Both the position numbers and the translations under genes were made by a program. From positions 1 through 8,861 of the forward strand of contig WFOZ01000278.1 of NCBI GenBank assembly GCA_015487825.1: a DNA stretch of 8,861 nt. Direction: 5' to 3'. How positions within the stretch are numbered: the stretch's first letter is position 1; each line of letters begins with the position of its first letter. This document shows, piece by piece, positions 1 to 7,080 of this stretch. Under the pieces are notes generated by a model. That model saw only the letters and a list, made by a program, of their open reading frames with translations. It was not told where the DNA came from and searched no databases. This DNA comes from Planctomycetaceae bacterium. GTDB lineage: Bacteria > Planctomycetota > Planctomycetia > Planctomycetales > Planctomycetaceae.

Positions 1-1219
1 CTCCCAACGATGTTCGTGATACGTAATCGTATCGCGGAAAACTGTTGAAATCGACTTTGGTGAGCATGTAGCCGAAGGCATCGTTTGTCAGGCCGAACAG
101 CAGGTTATGTTCGCCTTTCATTTTTCGTTTCAAATAGAATCCGATGTTCGGCAGCGCCTCTCCGGGGATGGTTAAAATCTGAGCGTTGCCGAGATTCAAC
201 ACATTAACCTGTGTCGTGATGGTGCGATCTTTTTTATTGTGCGGATATTTTAACGGCGAATGTTCCACGATCATCCACATAATTTCGGATTCAACCGGAA
301 ACGTAATGTCGAGGTTGTAACTTCCCAGCCGCGGTGATTTCTGTAGCGGCGCCTCTTTGATGATTCGGGCCGCTTCATCAGCCATCAGGTGCCCGATTCG
401 CAAACACTCTTCCCATGTATTGAAATCATTCCAGCGAGCATTTCGGGCATCGCTGGGGCTGTTCAGGTTTCGGTTATCTGCAGAAACCATTCCACCTTGT
501 GCAGAGTTAACAAAGATTGTCATGCCACCGGTTTCCTGATCGAGCTTGTCGTACATCGGTCCGATCACATCAGGGCTGAGGATCCCCTGCGAACTGCCGA
601 TTACTTCCGGATGAGTACCGTAATTAACGAGTGTTGCAATCGTTTTTCCCGTATTACTAACAGCTTGAATGACGCTCATGCGCCTGTCGTATAATGACGG
701 GGCATAGTAGTTATACGCCATCCCCTCTGCCGCTTTGTCTGTGGCAACTCGAATGGCAGCCGGCTGAAGGTTATCAATCGCTTCGTTTATCGCCTCGGCT
801 GCTTTTTTGCAAACCAGGTCGATATATTCCATATTCGCGGTATGCCCACCTTTGCTATCCGGAAACGCATAACAATCCGGCGCACTATGGGTGTGTGAGG
901 CACAGAACATGATATTCCTCGGCGAAATTCGTTTCACTTGTGCACGAACACGATCCCCCAAAACCGAAGGAAAACCGAGTAGATCCAGACTGACAATCGC
1001 AACGGTTGTTTTCTCATTTTGAAAGACCAATGCCCGGGTATATAAATCTCCTTTTTTCTGCTCGGTTGCTCTGGGAATCCCCAACCCGCCGGAGACTGGC
1101 AGTAGCGGATCAGGAGTGATGATTCTTTTCCCCACTCCCGCTTTGAACTCCGCCTGTGCGAAACTCGCAGTCATCAGAAAACAAAGCCCCGCAAAAACTC
1201 CCATTCCAAAAACTCGCAT
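1..1219 (-). CDS. Neutral/alkaline ceramidase-family exported protein (C-terminus beyond window)
   Basis: The frame is open for 406 codons from an ATG at 1219 to the window edge, so the C-terminus is missing. Residues 1-23 form a signal peptide (hydrophobic core, then a SFAQA cleavage site). The family fingerprints are present: ITP near residue 34, the zinc-binding SHTHSAP at 108-114 (H109, H111), GTHPE at 201-205 (H203), PGE at 352-354 (E354) and FGY at 382-384 (Y384). These match, by recall, the His/His/Glu/Tyr zinc set of bacterial neutral ceramidase. The catalytic loop reads QGGMVSAD at 241-248: it keeps a serine (S246) where the family has GDVSP but lacks the Asp. Neutral ceramidases hydrolyse the amide bond of ceramide; in bacteria without sphingolipids the true substrate of such homologues is unknown. 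A GAGAG stretch lies about 11 nt before the ATG. The gene diverges from the phosphatase gene at 1498 and is a paralogue of the gene at 7081. Family assignment is firm, substrate is not. Confidence 0.9.
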   Translation of the reverse strand, partial: MRVFGMGVFAGLCFLMTASFAQAEFKAGVGKRIITPDPLLPVSGGLGIPRATEQKKGDLYTRALVFQNEKTTVAIVSLDLLGFPSVLGDRVRAQVKRISPRNIMFCASHTHSAPDCYAFPDSKGGHTANMEYIDLVCKKAAEAINEAIDNLQPAAIRVATDKAAEGMAYNYYAPSLYDRRMSVIQAVSNTGKTIATLVNYGTHPEVIGSSQGILSPDVIGPMYDKLDQETGGMTIFVNSAQGGMVSADNRNLNSPSDARNARWNDFNTWEECLRIGHLMADEAARIIKEAPLQKSPRLGSYNLDITFPVESEIMWMIVEHSPLKYPHNKKDRTITTQVNVLNLGNAQILTIPGEALPNIGFYLKRKMKGEHNLLFGLTNDAFGYMLTKVDFNSFPRYDYVSRTSLG

Positions 1220-1285
1220 GTTTCGTCTTTCTCTCAAAGGTGCGAAGTAAATCGTCTCATCTATTTTGTAATCGAATATTGATAA

Positions 1286-1314
1286 GTCATATTGGTTCAG
1301 ACTCAAATTATCAA
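1286..1314 (-). promoter_or_regulatory. Candidate sigma-70-type promoter for the ceramidase-like gene
   Basis: Read on the minus strand, TTGATA (1314-1309) is followed after exactly 17 nt by TATGAC (1291-1286). These are five of six and four of six matches to the sigma-70 consensus. Transcription would start near 1279, giving a leader of about 60 nt before the ATG at 1219. The call rests on the consensus match and position only. Confidence 0.4.
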
Positions 1315-1403
1315 GAGAATGCTGATATCCTTATTCCTGCCGGTTGAATAATTGGAACTAGCGTATACCCTGACTCTATGTGGCTGGAACCCAACAGAAA
1401 TCT

Positions 1404-1424
1404 GAACCACGAATAAACACGAAT
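1404..1424. repeat. Possible fragment of a dispersed CCACGAAT-type repeat
   Basis: The stretch holds two copies of CACGAAT (1408-1414 and 1418-1424) at a 10-bp period, in the context GAACCACGAATAAACACGAA. Very similar GAACCACGAAnnnACACGAA strings recur between genes in many bacterial genomes, to my recollection including planctomycetes. No second copy is visible in this window, so its repeat status here is inferred. Confidence 0.3.
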
Positions 1425-1429
1425 TTTCC

Positions 1430-1459
1430 TTGGGGAACCTCCCCCCTAAAAAGTAGAAT
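1430..1459 (+). promoter_or_regulatory. Candidate promoter for the phosphatase gene, with C-tract spacer
   Basis: TTGGGG at 1430-1435 and TAGAAT at 1454-1459 are separated by 18 nt. The -10 box is good (five of six) and the -35 box is weak (three of six). The spacer holds the run CCCCCCTAAAAAG, which closely resembles a motif at 8599-8617. A start near 1466 would leave a leader of about 30 nt before the ATG at 1498. Confidence 0.35.
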
Positions 1460-1497
1460 GGCGTGCTTGCACCCATCAAACGATTAAGAAATAAAAA

Positions 1498-1911
1498 ATG
1501 CGTGAAGTAAAACCGGGGCTTTGGCTGGTCAATGCCCATAATGCGCGAGATCTTAAAGAAGTTCATTTAGCAGGAATTGAAGCTATTGTTGATCTAGCGA
1601 TGGAAGAGCTTCCCATTCCAGTAACACGCGAACTTCTCTACTGCCGAATCCCATTGGTTGATGGCTCAGGCAATTCAACAAATCGAATTGTATTGGCTGT
1701 TGGTTCTGTTCTTCAGTTAATTGGTAACAATGTCCCCACGCTTGTCGCGTGCAGTGCAGGAATGAGTCGGTCACCAGCGATCATTGCTGCAGCGTTTGCT
1801 CTTTCCAACGATCTCGATCTGGAAACTTCTTTGACTAAAATAACTGATTCAGGACCATGCGACATTCATCCGGCATTACTGGCTGATATCTCGAATTCAT
1901 TTTGGTCGTGA
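1498..1911 (+). CDS. Small dual-specificity-type protein phosphatase
   Basis: This 137-residue cytoplasmic protein carries the Cys-based phosphatase signature CX5R as CSAGMSRSP at 85-93: C85 is the nucleophile, R91 the phosphate-binding arginine, S92 the helper hydroxyl. The upstream IPLVDGSGN segment supplies D55, at the position of the general-acid aspartate in the PxxD loop of dual-specificity phosphatases. The N-terminus (GLWLVNAHNARDL) is typical of this fold, supporting the ATG at 1498, although the only ribosome-binding hint is a weak AAGAAA run. The length fits a minimal catalytic domain with no targeting or regulatory extension. It should hydrolyse phosphate from Ser/Thr/Tyr residues or another phosphomonoester; the target is unknown. 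The sialidase-like gene begins 25 nt downstream on the same strand, so the two are probably co-transcribed, though no functional link is evident. Confidence 0.85.
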   Translation: MREVKPGLWLVNAHNARDLKEVHLAGIEAIVDLAMEELPIPVTRELLYCRIPLVDGSGNSTNRIVLAVGSVLQLIGNNVPTLVACSAGMSRSPAIIAAAFALSNDLDLETSLTKITDSGPCDIHPALLADISNSFWS

Positions 1912-1936
1912 ATACTGTTTTCGATTCTCATTAACA

Positions 1937-3046
1937 ATGAATGACTTGATTATGAAAAGAAATCCCATCCATATATTACTTTTTGCAATAATCTGTACCG
2001 GCTCTCTTGCAGCCGAGGAAGCGGATACAATCAACGCGAAGCATGTGATTGCGATTGAAAATGTCTGTGCGTGGCCTAACCTTACTCTCATGCCGGACGG
2101 CACTATTATTGCGATCATTCATAACAAACCTTCTCATGGTGGCATGGAAGGAGAGATTGAATGCTGGGCGAGCAGCGATGGCGAGAAGTGGGAAAAACGA
2201 GGCAACCCCGCACCGCACGATCCGAATACAATTCGGATGAACCATGCTGCAGGACTGGCCCAAAATGGCGATCTGATTGTTCTCTGCTCTGGGTGGACAA
2301 ATATTAAACAACCGCAGCGTCCAAAGCAGAGTAAATTCCGAGATGATATTTTGCAGCCCTGGGTTTGCCGATCAAGCGATGGCGGTAAAACATGGTCGCA
2401 GATCAAAGAATTTCCAGCACGCGAACCGGGCTGGTCAGAACATATTCCGTTCGGAGACATCTTCGTTGCGGATGATGGTTCACTGCGATCATCAACCTAT
2501 CAGGGAAAGTTCGCTGATGAAACCAAAAGCACAAAGACGAGCAAGTGGCGTTCACTTCAAATTCGTAGCGATGATGACGGCAAAACATGGCGAATCATGA
2601 ATATCATCGGGCCACGGCACAACGAAACGGCTCTGTTTCACGCAGGAGGAAAACGCTGGATGGCGGCGGCTCGTATCGATGCAATGGACATCTTTTCTTC
2701 TGACGATGACGGATTGACCTGGAGTAAACCGCAACGTGTAACAGCCAGAAATGAGATTAACGGACACCTTGCAAGGTTGAAAGACGATCGACTCCTTTTC
2801 ACTTATGGCAATCGTATCAAAGGACAATGGGGAGTGCTTGCGAAACTGAGTTCAGATGAAGGAAAAACCTGGAGCGAACCGATTCGACTTGCTCATACAC
2901 TCAACACAGATTGCGGTTATCCTTCCAGCGTGCAACGCAGCGATGGAAAAGTCGTTACCGCGTATTATGCCAAGCAAAGTAAATTATGTGCCCGCTACCA
3001 CATGGGTATCGTGATCTGGAACGCTGCGAACAGTACCGGTAATTAA
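1937..3046 (+). CDS. Exported sialidase-like Asp-box (BNR repeat) protein
   Basis: The product has up to 369 residues. Neither candidate start, ATG 1937 or ATG 1952 (residue 6), has a clear Shine-Dalgarno; the second gives a more typical signal peptide (MKRNPIHILLFAIICTGSLA) and may be the real one. The mature part shows Asp boxes SSDGGKTW (146-153), SDDDGKTW (211-218), SSDDDGLTW (254-262) and SSDEGKTW (305-312), plus a degenerate SSDGEKW (79-85). This pattern, with WPNLTLMPDGT near 46-56 and CGYPSSVQRSDGK near 326-338, indicates a six-bladed sialidase-fold propeller. Such proteins often act on sialic acid or other sugars in the periplasm or outside the cell, but I did not identify the full catalytic arginine triad, so enzymatic activity is unproven. 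It is probably transcribed with the phosphatase upstream. Its stop directly abuts the stop of the convergent transporter gene, leaving no intergenic terminator. Confidence 0.85.
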   Translation: MNDLIMKRNPIHILLFAIICTGSLAAEEADTINAKHVIAIENVCAWPNLTLMPDGTIIAIIHNKPSHGGMEGEIECWASSDGEKWEKRGNPAPHDPNTIRMNHAAGLAQNGDLIVLCSGWTNIKQPQRPKQSKFRDDILQPWVCRSSDGGKTWSQIKEFPAREPGWSEHIPFGDIFVADDGSLRSSTYQGKFADETKSTKTSKWRSLQIRSDDDGKTWRIMNIIGPRHNETALFHAGGKRWMAAARIDAMDIFSSDDDGLTWSKPQRVTARNEINGHLARLKDDRLLFTYGNRIKGQWGVLAKLSSDEGKTWSEPIRLAHTLNTDCGYPSSVQRSDGKVVTAYYAKQSKLCARYHMGIVIWNAANSTGN

Positions 3047-5137
3047 TCAGCCGGCCCAGTGGAGCTCTTCGTCGTCCAGATCCATATCTGTTTGTGCATC
3101 GAGTATTTTCAGGTCTTCGGCCGGCAAGGTACGGTTCATGAAATACCGTATCGGGACCAGCAACGCAATAAACAGTGGGAAGGTGAGTCGGACCCATTTC
3201 ACCGGGCTTAAATTGATCAGGCATAAGACCGCCAGGCAACAGAATTGCACAAACGTAAAAATATGGATAATGCGAATCGATACTCGCCGGATGTAATGCG
3301 TTCTGGGGTAGAGTGCGGAATCCATCAGCCACAAATTCAGCCGTTCGATAAACTGGTTTCCTGACAACGAGACAATTCCCATATACAAAAACAGACCGAA
3401 CAACACAGCCATCGGCGTCATCGCCAGCAAATTCAAGGCGACTAATGAAATACCAATCAGGGCGTGAATCGCAAAGGCGGTCAAACGATTTTCTTCCACA
3501 TGGATGATCCGCTCCTTGGTCTCTCCCGAAGAAAGCAGCACTTCATCGACACTGGCCAACCCCCGCACATGAGCCAGCGAGCGAACCGTTGCAGCAACCA
3601 GCCAGGGAAGCCCAAATATCGAGCAAAGTCCGACAAGCATCGCAATAACAGCTAAATCGAGATGGTAGGCCGCCCCTTTTTTCAGTTTCAGATCGGGATT
3701 GTTAATTAACCGGGAGGTCACATTCTGTACAAGAAAAATCAGTACGGTGGTAAGAATAGCAGGTAATATCGCAAGTAATTTCAATTGCGTGGAAAGTTGA
3801 GAGCCATCCACAATCCATGAACGCGGACTGCCCGATTCTGCATCGATGTGTGTTGGGCGAATCGAATCGGGAACGGCCAATTGATCGAGTTGAATCTCAC
3901 TGCGGAAAACAAAGGCGATCACAGCCATGACGGTAATGGCAATTGTCGGTCCGAAATCGGAAAGGAACTCTCTCATCCAGGGCATCAAATAGCGACTGCG
4001 TCTGAAACGGGACAGGTTCAACGCAATCGAAAAAGTTCCCACTGCTAATATCAGTGAAAGAAATGCTTTGTCATGGTTAACACTTTCGTTCCCAAAACTT
4101 TCCTGAAAGACATAAACGATGGCCTTAACCGCTTCGTAAATAAACATTAATGACATCAGTGCAGAGAAAACATCATCACTGAATCGCGTAAAATATCGCA
4201 TTAAATAGGAAGCATCGAACGCAGCCAGTAAAAGCAAAATGAGCGCCGTCCAAAACCCGATCCATTGATACATCGGCAAAAACGGGATATCCATATCGAG
4301 ACATAAATCGAACAGGATTCCCGTAAAAACAAGTAGCGGTCCGACACCACCAAGCAAAATAAGTGGCTGCCCGCTAAAGGCGGCGTATAACATTCCACCA
4401 ATCGCAGTCGCGATCAACATTTCAACAACACCAATTTGCTGATTGGTAATTGCTCCCATAATCCCGCCAAACGTAACCGCAGGAGCCAGGCAGGCGAAGA
4501 ACAGAAATACAATCGCAGAAAACGATTTCCACGACCAGCCACGTGCCCAGTCATCCCGATAATGTTTGACCCGTCGGGTAAAATCTTCTTTTACACCTCC
4601 GAAGAATTTCCCGCTGTAAACGAGCCCTTCCTCTTCCAGCGATCTTTCGGGAGAAGCCTGTTGTTCTGTATTGCGTTTGATGAATCGGGAAAGTGACTCT
4701 ATCAAATCACTTCGGGAGTTGGCCTGAGAAATGTCAAACCGAAATTCGTCGTCCGACATCAACCGGGCAATTTGTGTCAGTGTATCGAGATGCCCGGAAG
4801 CAGAATCTAATGGGCCGAGCAGAATAAAAAAGAAACGCGTCGGAATGCCATCCGGCGCCCCGAGGTTGACCGGTTTACTCAGCCGCACAAAAAAAACAAG
4901 AGGTTGCTTCAACTCGGCAACATAAGCATGCGGAATTGAAACAGATTGACCAATAGCAGTCGAGGCAATCCTTTCCCGCTCCCAAAGCGCCTCGCGGACT
5001 ATTTCACGATGTTCAGAATTCAGAAAATCGCGAGAGACGAGATGATCCAACGTTGCAGAAAATATTTCGTCAAGCGAACCGGCTTCCAAATCGAGCAGAA
5101 AAGCGTCATCATTAAGGGCATTGACAAAAAATTGCAT
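3047..5137 (-). CDS. SLC4/band-3-type anion (bicarbonate) transporter with N-terminal PTS EIIA domain
   Basis: The start chosen is ATG 5137 (696 residues), with a GAG 9 nt upstream; an in-frame GTG at 5143 would add two residues. Residues 1-155 are a PTS EIIA type-2 (PtsN/mannitol-fructose) domain with the signature RERIASTAIGQSVSIPH, ending at the phosphorylatable H70. From about 176 to the end it is an SLC4 domain: GKFFGGVKEDF (176-186), FFACLAPAVTFGG (213-225), GQPLILLGGVGPLLVF (256-271), KKGAAYHLDL (486-495), GLPWLVAATVRSLAHV (509-524), LFGLFLYMGIVSLSG (579-593). These blocks match animal AE1/NBC closely, across about a dozen hydrophobic spans. The protein should sit in the inner membrane and move bicarbonate, borate or another anion. 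In an alignment by memory, AE1 Glu681 corresponds to V470, so coupling may differ. The EIIA domain suggests control by PTS phosphorylation. The C-tail is acidic (LDAQTD at 679-684). The gene diverges from mobA. Confidence 0.93.
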   Translation of the reverse strand: MQFFVNALNDDAFLLDLEAGSLDEIFSATLDHLVSRDFLNSEHREIVREALWERERIASTAIGQSVSIPHAYVAELKQPLVFFVRLSKPVNLGAPDGIPTRFFFILLGPLDSASGHLDTLTQIARLMSDDEFRFDISQANSRSDLIESLSRFIKRNTEQQASPERSLEEEGLVYSGKFFGGVKEDFTRRVKHYRDDWARGWSWKSFSAIVFLFFACLAPAVTFGGIMGAITNQQIGVVEMLIATAIGGMLYAAFSGQPLILLGGVGPLLVFTGILFDLCLDMDIPFLPMYQWIGFWTALILLLLAAFDASYLMRYFTRFSDDVFSALMSLMFIYEAVKAIVYVFQESFGNESVNHDKAFLSLILAVGTFSIALNLSRFRRSRYLMPWMREFLSDFGPTIAITVMAVIAFVFRSEIQLDQLAVPDSIRPTHIDAESGSPRSWIVDGSQLSTQLKLLAILPAILTTVLIFLVQNVTSRLINNPDLKLKKGAAYHLDLAVIAMLVGLCSIFGLPWLVAATVRSLAHVRGLASVDEVLLSSGETKERIIHVEENRLTAFAIHALIGISLVALNLLAMTPMAVLFGLFLYMGIVSLSGNQFIERLNLWLMDSALYPRTHYIRRVSIRIIHIFTFVQFCCLAVLCLINLSPVKWVRLTFPLFIALLVPIRYFMNRTLPAEDLKILDAQTDMDLDDEELHWAG

Positions 5138-5159
5138 AGACACAAACTCGAAGCTTGTA

Positions 5160-5219
5160 GGGTACGTCGTGCCGCACCAGGATTATCATACCATACCGAA
5201 GGTGCCCCACGACGCACCC
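5160..5219. repeat. REP-like imperfect inverted repeat between the divergent genes
   Basis: The left arm GGGTACGTCGTGCCGCACC (5160-5178) pairs with the right arm GGTGCCCCACGACGCACCC (5201-5219): 16 of 19 positions are complementary, around a 22-nt AT-rich loop. The preceding GTAG and the GGGTGCGTCGTG/CACGACGCACCC wording resemble REP-type palindromes scattered between genes in many bacteria. It lies in the leader region of both flanking genes and could fold in either transcript. Confidence 0.6.
5185..5193 (-). promoter_or_regulatory. Candidate extended -10 promoter for the EIIA-SLC4 gene
   Basis: On the minus strand the loop of the inverted repeat reads TGGTATGAT, an extended -10 element (TGn plus TATGAT). 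No acceptable -35 box lies 16-18 nt upstream. A start near 5178 would give a leader of about 40 nt. Confidence 0.3.
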
Positions 5220-5259
5220 TGCTTTTCTTCACTGACGATTATCGCAACCGGAAATTACA

Positions 5260-5946
5260 ATGCAGAACCTGCAACAGGGTAATTCAGCTAATGAACATCC
5301 GCAAGGGTATATTCTTTGTGGAGGCAAAAGCAGGAGGTTCGGCGAAGATAAAGCCCGATATGAAATTGGAGGCGTGCCGATGATTTCCCATATCGCCAGC
5401 TTGCTGGGAGAGTGGTCAAACAGCGTGACTGCCATTGCTGATATGCCTGATAAATACCAGGATCTGCACCTGAAAACGATTGCAGATCTGCATCCCGGTC
5501 TTGGCCCGTTGGGGGGACTGCAAACTGCACTTTCTCATGCTCGGACAACTTCATCGAACCACTGGATCGTGCTTGTCAGCTGCGACATGACAACACTTTC
5601 CAAAGATTGGCTGGATATCTTGTGGACTCAGACTCGCATCTCCACAGACTGTAATGCAATCCTGTTCGAAGAGCTGGAAACTCCTCGTTTGCATCCGTTC
5701 CCCGGCTGTTTTCATCTCGATTTATTGGACAGTATTGAAAAACAGATCGCTGCTCGTCATCTTTCTTTGCAAAGGCTGTTTCAAACAGTTGAGAATCGGA
5801 TAGAAAGATTAAAACTACCAAACGACTGGCCTTGCGTACCACAAATTAATACGATGAACGATGCAGATACTTGGCAAGCCAGCAAGAAAAATAAGCCGAC
5901 AGACTCAAAATTGGCAATCCAAAAGGAAAAACACTCCGATGAATAA
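5260..5946 (+). CDS. mobA: Molybdenum cofactor guanylyltransferase MobA
   Basis: MobA transfers GMP from GTP to molybdopterin-bound molybdenum (Mo-MPT) in the cytoplasm, making the bis-MGD precursor for DMSO-reductase-family enzymes. The 228-residue product has the nucleotidyltransferase signature LCGGKSRRFGEDK at 19-31 (usual form LAGGxSxRMGxDK), DLHPGLGPLGG at 76-86 and the metal-binding SCDM at 107-110 (D109). The C-terminal INTMNDADTW (196-205) matches the family's NINTPEDL region. LCGG in place of LAGG and DMT in place of DMP are mild deviations. The length is normal, with a short charged tail after residue 206. The ATG at 5260 follows a weak GGAAA. Its stop overlaps the start of the NHL gene by 8 nt (ATGAATAA), so the two are translationally coupled. 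No other cofactor-synthesis gene is nearby. Confidence 0.87.
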   Translation: MQNLQQGNSANEHPQGYILCGGKSRRFGEDKARYEIGGVPMISHIASLLGEWSNSVTAIADMPDKYQDLHLKTIADLHPGLGPLGGLQTALSHARTTSSNHWIVLVSCDMTTLSKDWLDILWTQTRISTDCNAILFEELETPRLHPFPGCFHLDLLDSIEKQIAARHLSLQRLFQTVENRIERLKLPNDWPCVPQINTMNDADTWQASKKNKPTDSKLAIQKEKHSDE

Positions 5947-7042
5947 TCCTGTTTCTTTAAGACGATGTTCATTCTTTCTTTGCATGACTTTTCTGATTAC
6001 ATTTGGAAACCTGGTTCATGCCGGGGAGGTGATTACTGTTCTGGGAACAGGAATTAATGGATACTCAGGAGATAACGGACCGGCTGTCAAAGCGAAGTGT
6101 GGCGGTCCATTTGGAGTCGTGCTTGGTCCTGATGATGCCCTTTATGTTTGTGAGATCAGTAGTCATGTTATTCGAAGAGTCGACCTGCAAACCGGCATTG
6201 CAACAACGGTTGCCGGTTGTGGAAAAAAAGGTTACGCCGGCGATGGAGCAGATGCCAAAGCCGCAAAATTGAATGAGCCTTATGAAGTTCGCTTCACAAA
6301 AAATGGGGACATGTACTTTGTTGAAATGGTAAATAACATTGTCCGCAAGGTCGATCATCAAACCGGTATCATCAGCACCGTTGCCGGGACAGGCGAGAAG
6401 GGATATTCCGGCGATAACGGCCCGGCTACCAAAGCCACCTTCAACAGGCCACATTCAATTGCTTTCGATGCAGAGGAAAATCTTTACATTTGCGACATCG
6501 GCAATCACCGTGTGAGAGTTGTTAATGCGAAAACGGGCATTGTTTCCACCTTTGCAGGCACCGGTAAAAAAGGACCGAATCCAGGTTCAGCCAGGTTGCC
6601 GGAGATTGCATTAAGTGGCCCGCGTGCTCTTGATTTTGACGGCAAATATCTCTGGCTGGCACTGCGGGAAGGAAATGCTGTCTACAAAATTGACTTGCAG
6701 CGTCAGAAGCTTTTTCACATTGCAGGTGTCGGCGGAAAAGCAGGCTACGAGGGGGATAACGCCCTAGCCAAAAAAGCGAAACTGGCAGGCCCTAAAGGAA
6801 TTTCACTTGATAAACAGGGAAATATTTTTCTGGCAGATACCGAAAGTCACACGATAAGAAAAATCGATGCTCGAACCGGTATCATTACAACCTTGGTCGG
6901 TAACGGTAAAAAAGGAGATGGCCCCGATGGTGACCCCGCGTCCTGCAAACTGAATCGTCCACACGGAGTTTACGTTGCCCCTGATGGCCGTGTTTTCATC
7001 GGCGACAGTTCCAATCACCGGGTTCGCTGCTGGACTCCGTAA
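5939..7042 (+). CDS. Exported NHL-repeat six-bladed beta-propeller protein
   Basis: The ATG at 5939 is chosen because an AGGA lies 11 nt upstream and it places a signal peptide (residues 1-28, ending NLVHA) at the N-terminus; the longer frame from 5861 would bury that peptide behind 26 charged residues. The mature protein is six repeats, each opening with an IxTVAGTGxxGYSGDxGPA-like loop: about 31-49, 89-107, 146-163, 202-220, 259-276 and 316-333. Each is followed by an NHL strand motif such as LYVCEISSHVIRRVD (68-82) or IFIGDSSNHRVR-type text near the C-terminus (RVFIGDSSNHRVRCW, 351-365). Blade four is the most divergent, lacking the GYSGD loop. NHL propellers usually bind proteins or ligands; no catalytic residues are recognisable here, so function is open. 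It sits between mobA and the ceramidase-like gene on the same strand. Confidence 0.9.
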   Translation: MNNPVSLRRCSFFLCMTFLITFGNLVHAGEVITVLGTGINGYSGDNGPAVKAKCGGPFGVVLGPDDALYVCEISSHVIRRVDLQTGIATTVAGCGKKGYAGDGADAKAAKLNEPYEVRFTKNGDMYFVEMVNNIVRKVDHQTGIISTVAGTGEKGYSGDNGPATKATFNRPHSIAFDAEENLYICDIGNHRVRVVNAKTGIVSTFAGTGKKGPNPGSARLPEIALSGPRALDFDGKYLWLALREGNAVYKIDLQRQKLFHIAGVGGKAGYEGDNALAKKAKLAGPKGISLDKQGNIFLADTESHTIRKIDARTGIITTLVGNGKKGDGPDGDPASCKLNRPHGVYVAPDGRVFIGDSSNHRVRCWTP

Positions 7043-7080
7043 TTGATAATCTTTCCTACATAAAATAATGGAGCTTCTGC

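Noticed and set aside
389..912. Plus-strand open frames of 60-101 codons within the left-hand ceramidase-like gene
   Set aside because: They lie wholly inside the strongly supported minus-strand coding region and show no recognisable motif.
3013..3082. GATCTGGA/TCCAGATC inverted repeat across the convergent junction as a terminator
   Set aside because: The 8-bp stem encloses a 54-nt loop, with both arms inside coding sequence and no T-run; chance is likely.
4946..5383. 145-codon plus-strand open frame spanning the transporter start and mobA start
   Set aside because: It runs antisense to the EIIA domain, through the inverted repeat, and out of frame into mobA; its apparent sequence repeat is only the translated palindrome.
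5861..5938. Upstream in-frame start for the NHL protein (26 extra residues)
   Set aside because: It would bury the signal peptide and overlap mobA by 86 nt; the ATG at 5939 has an AGGA upstream and gives a normal export signal.
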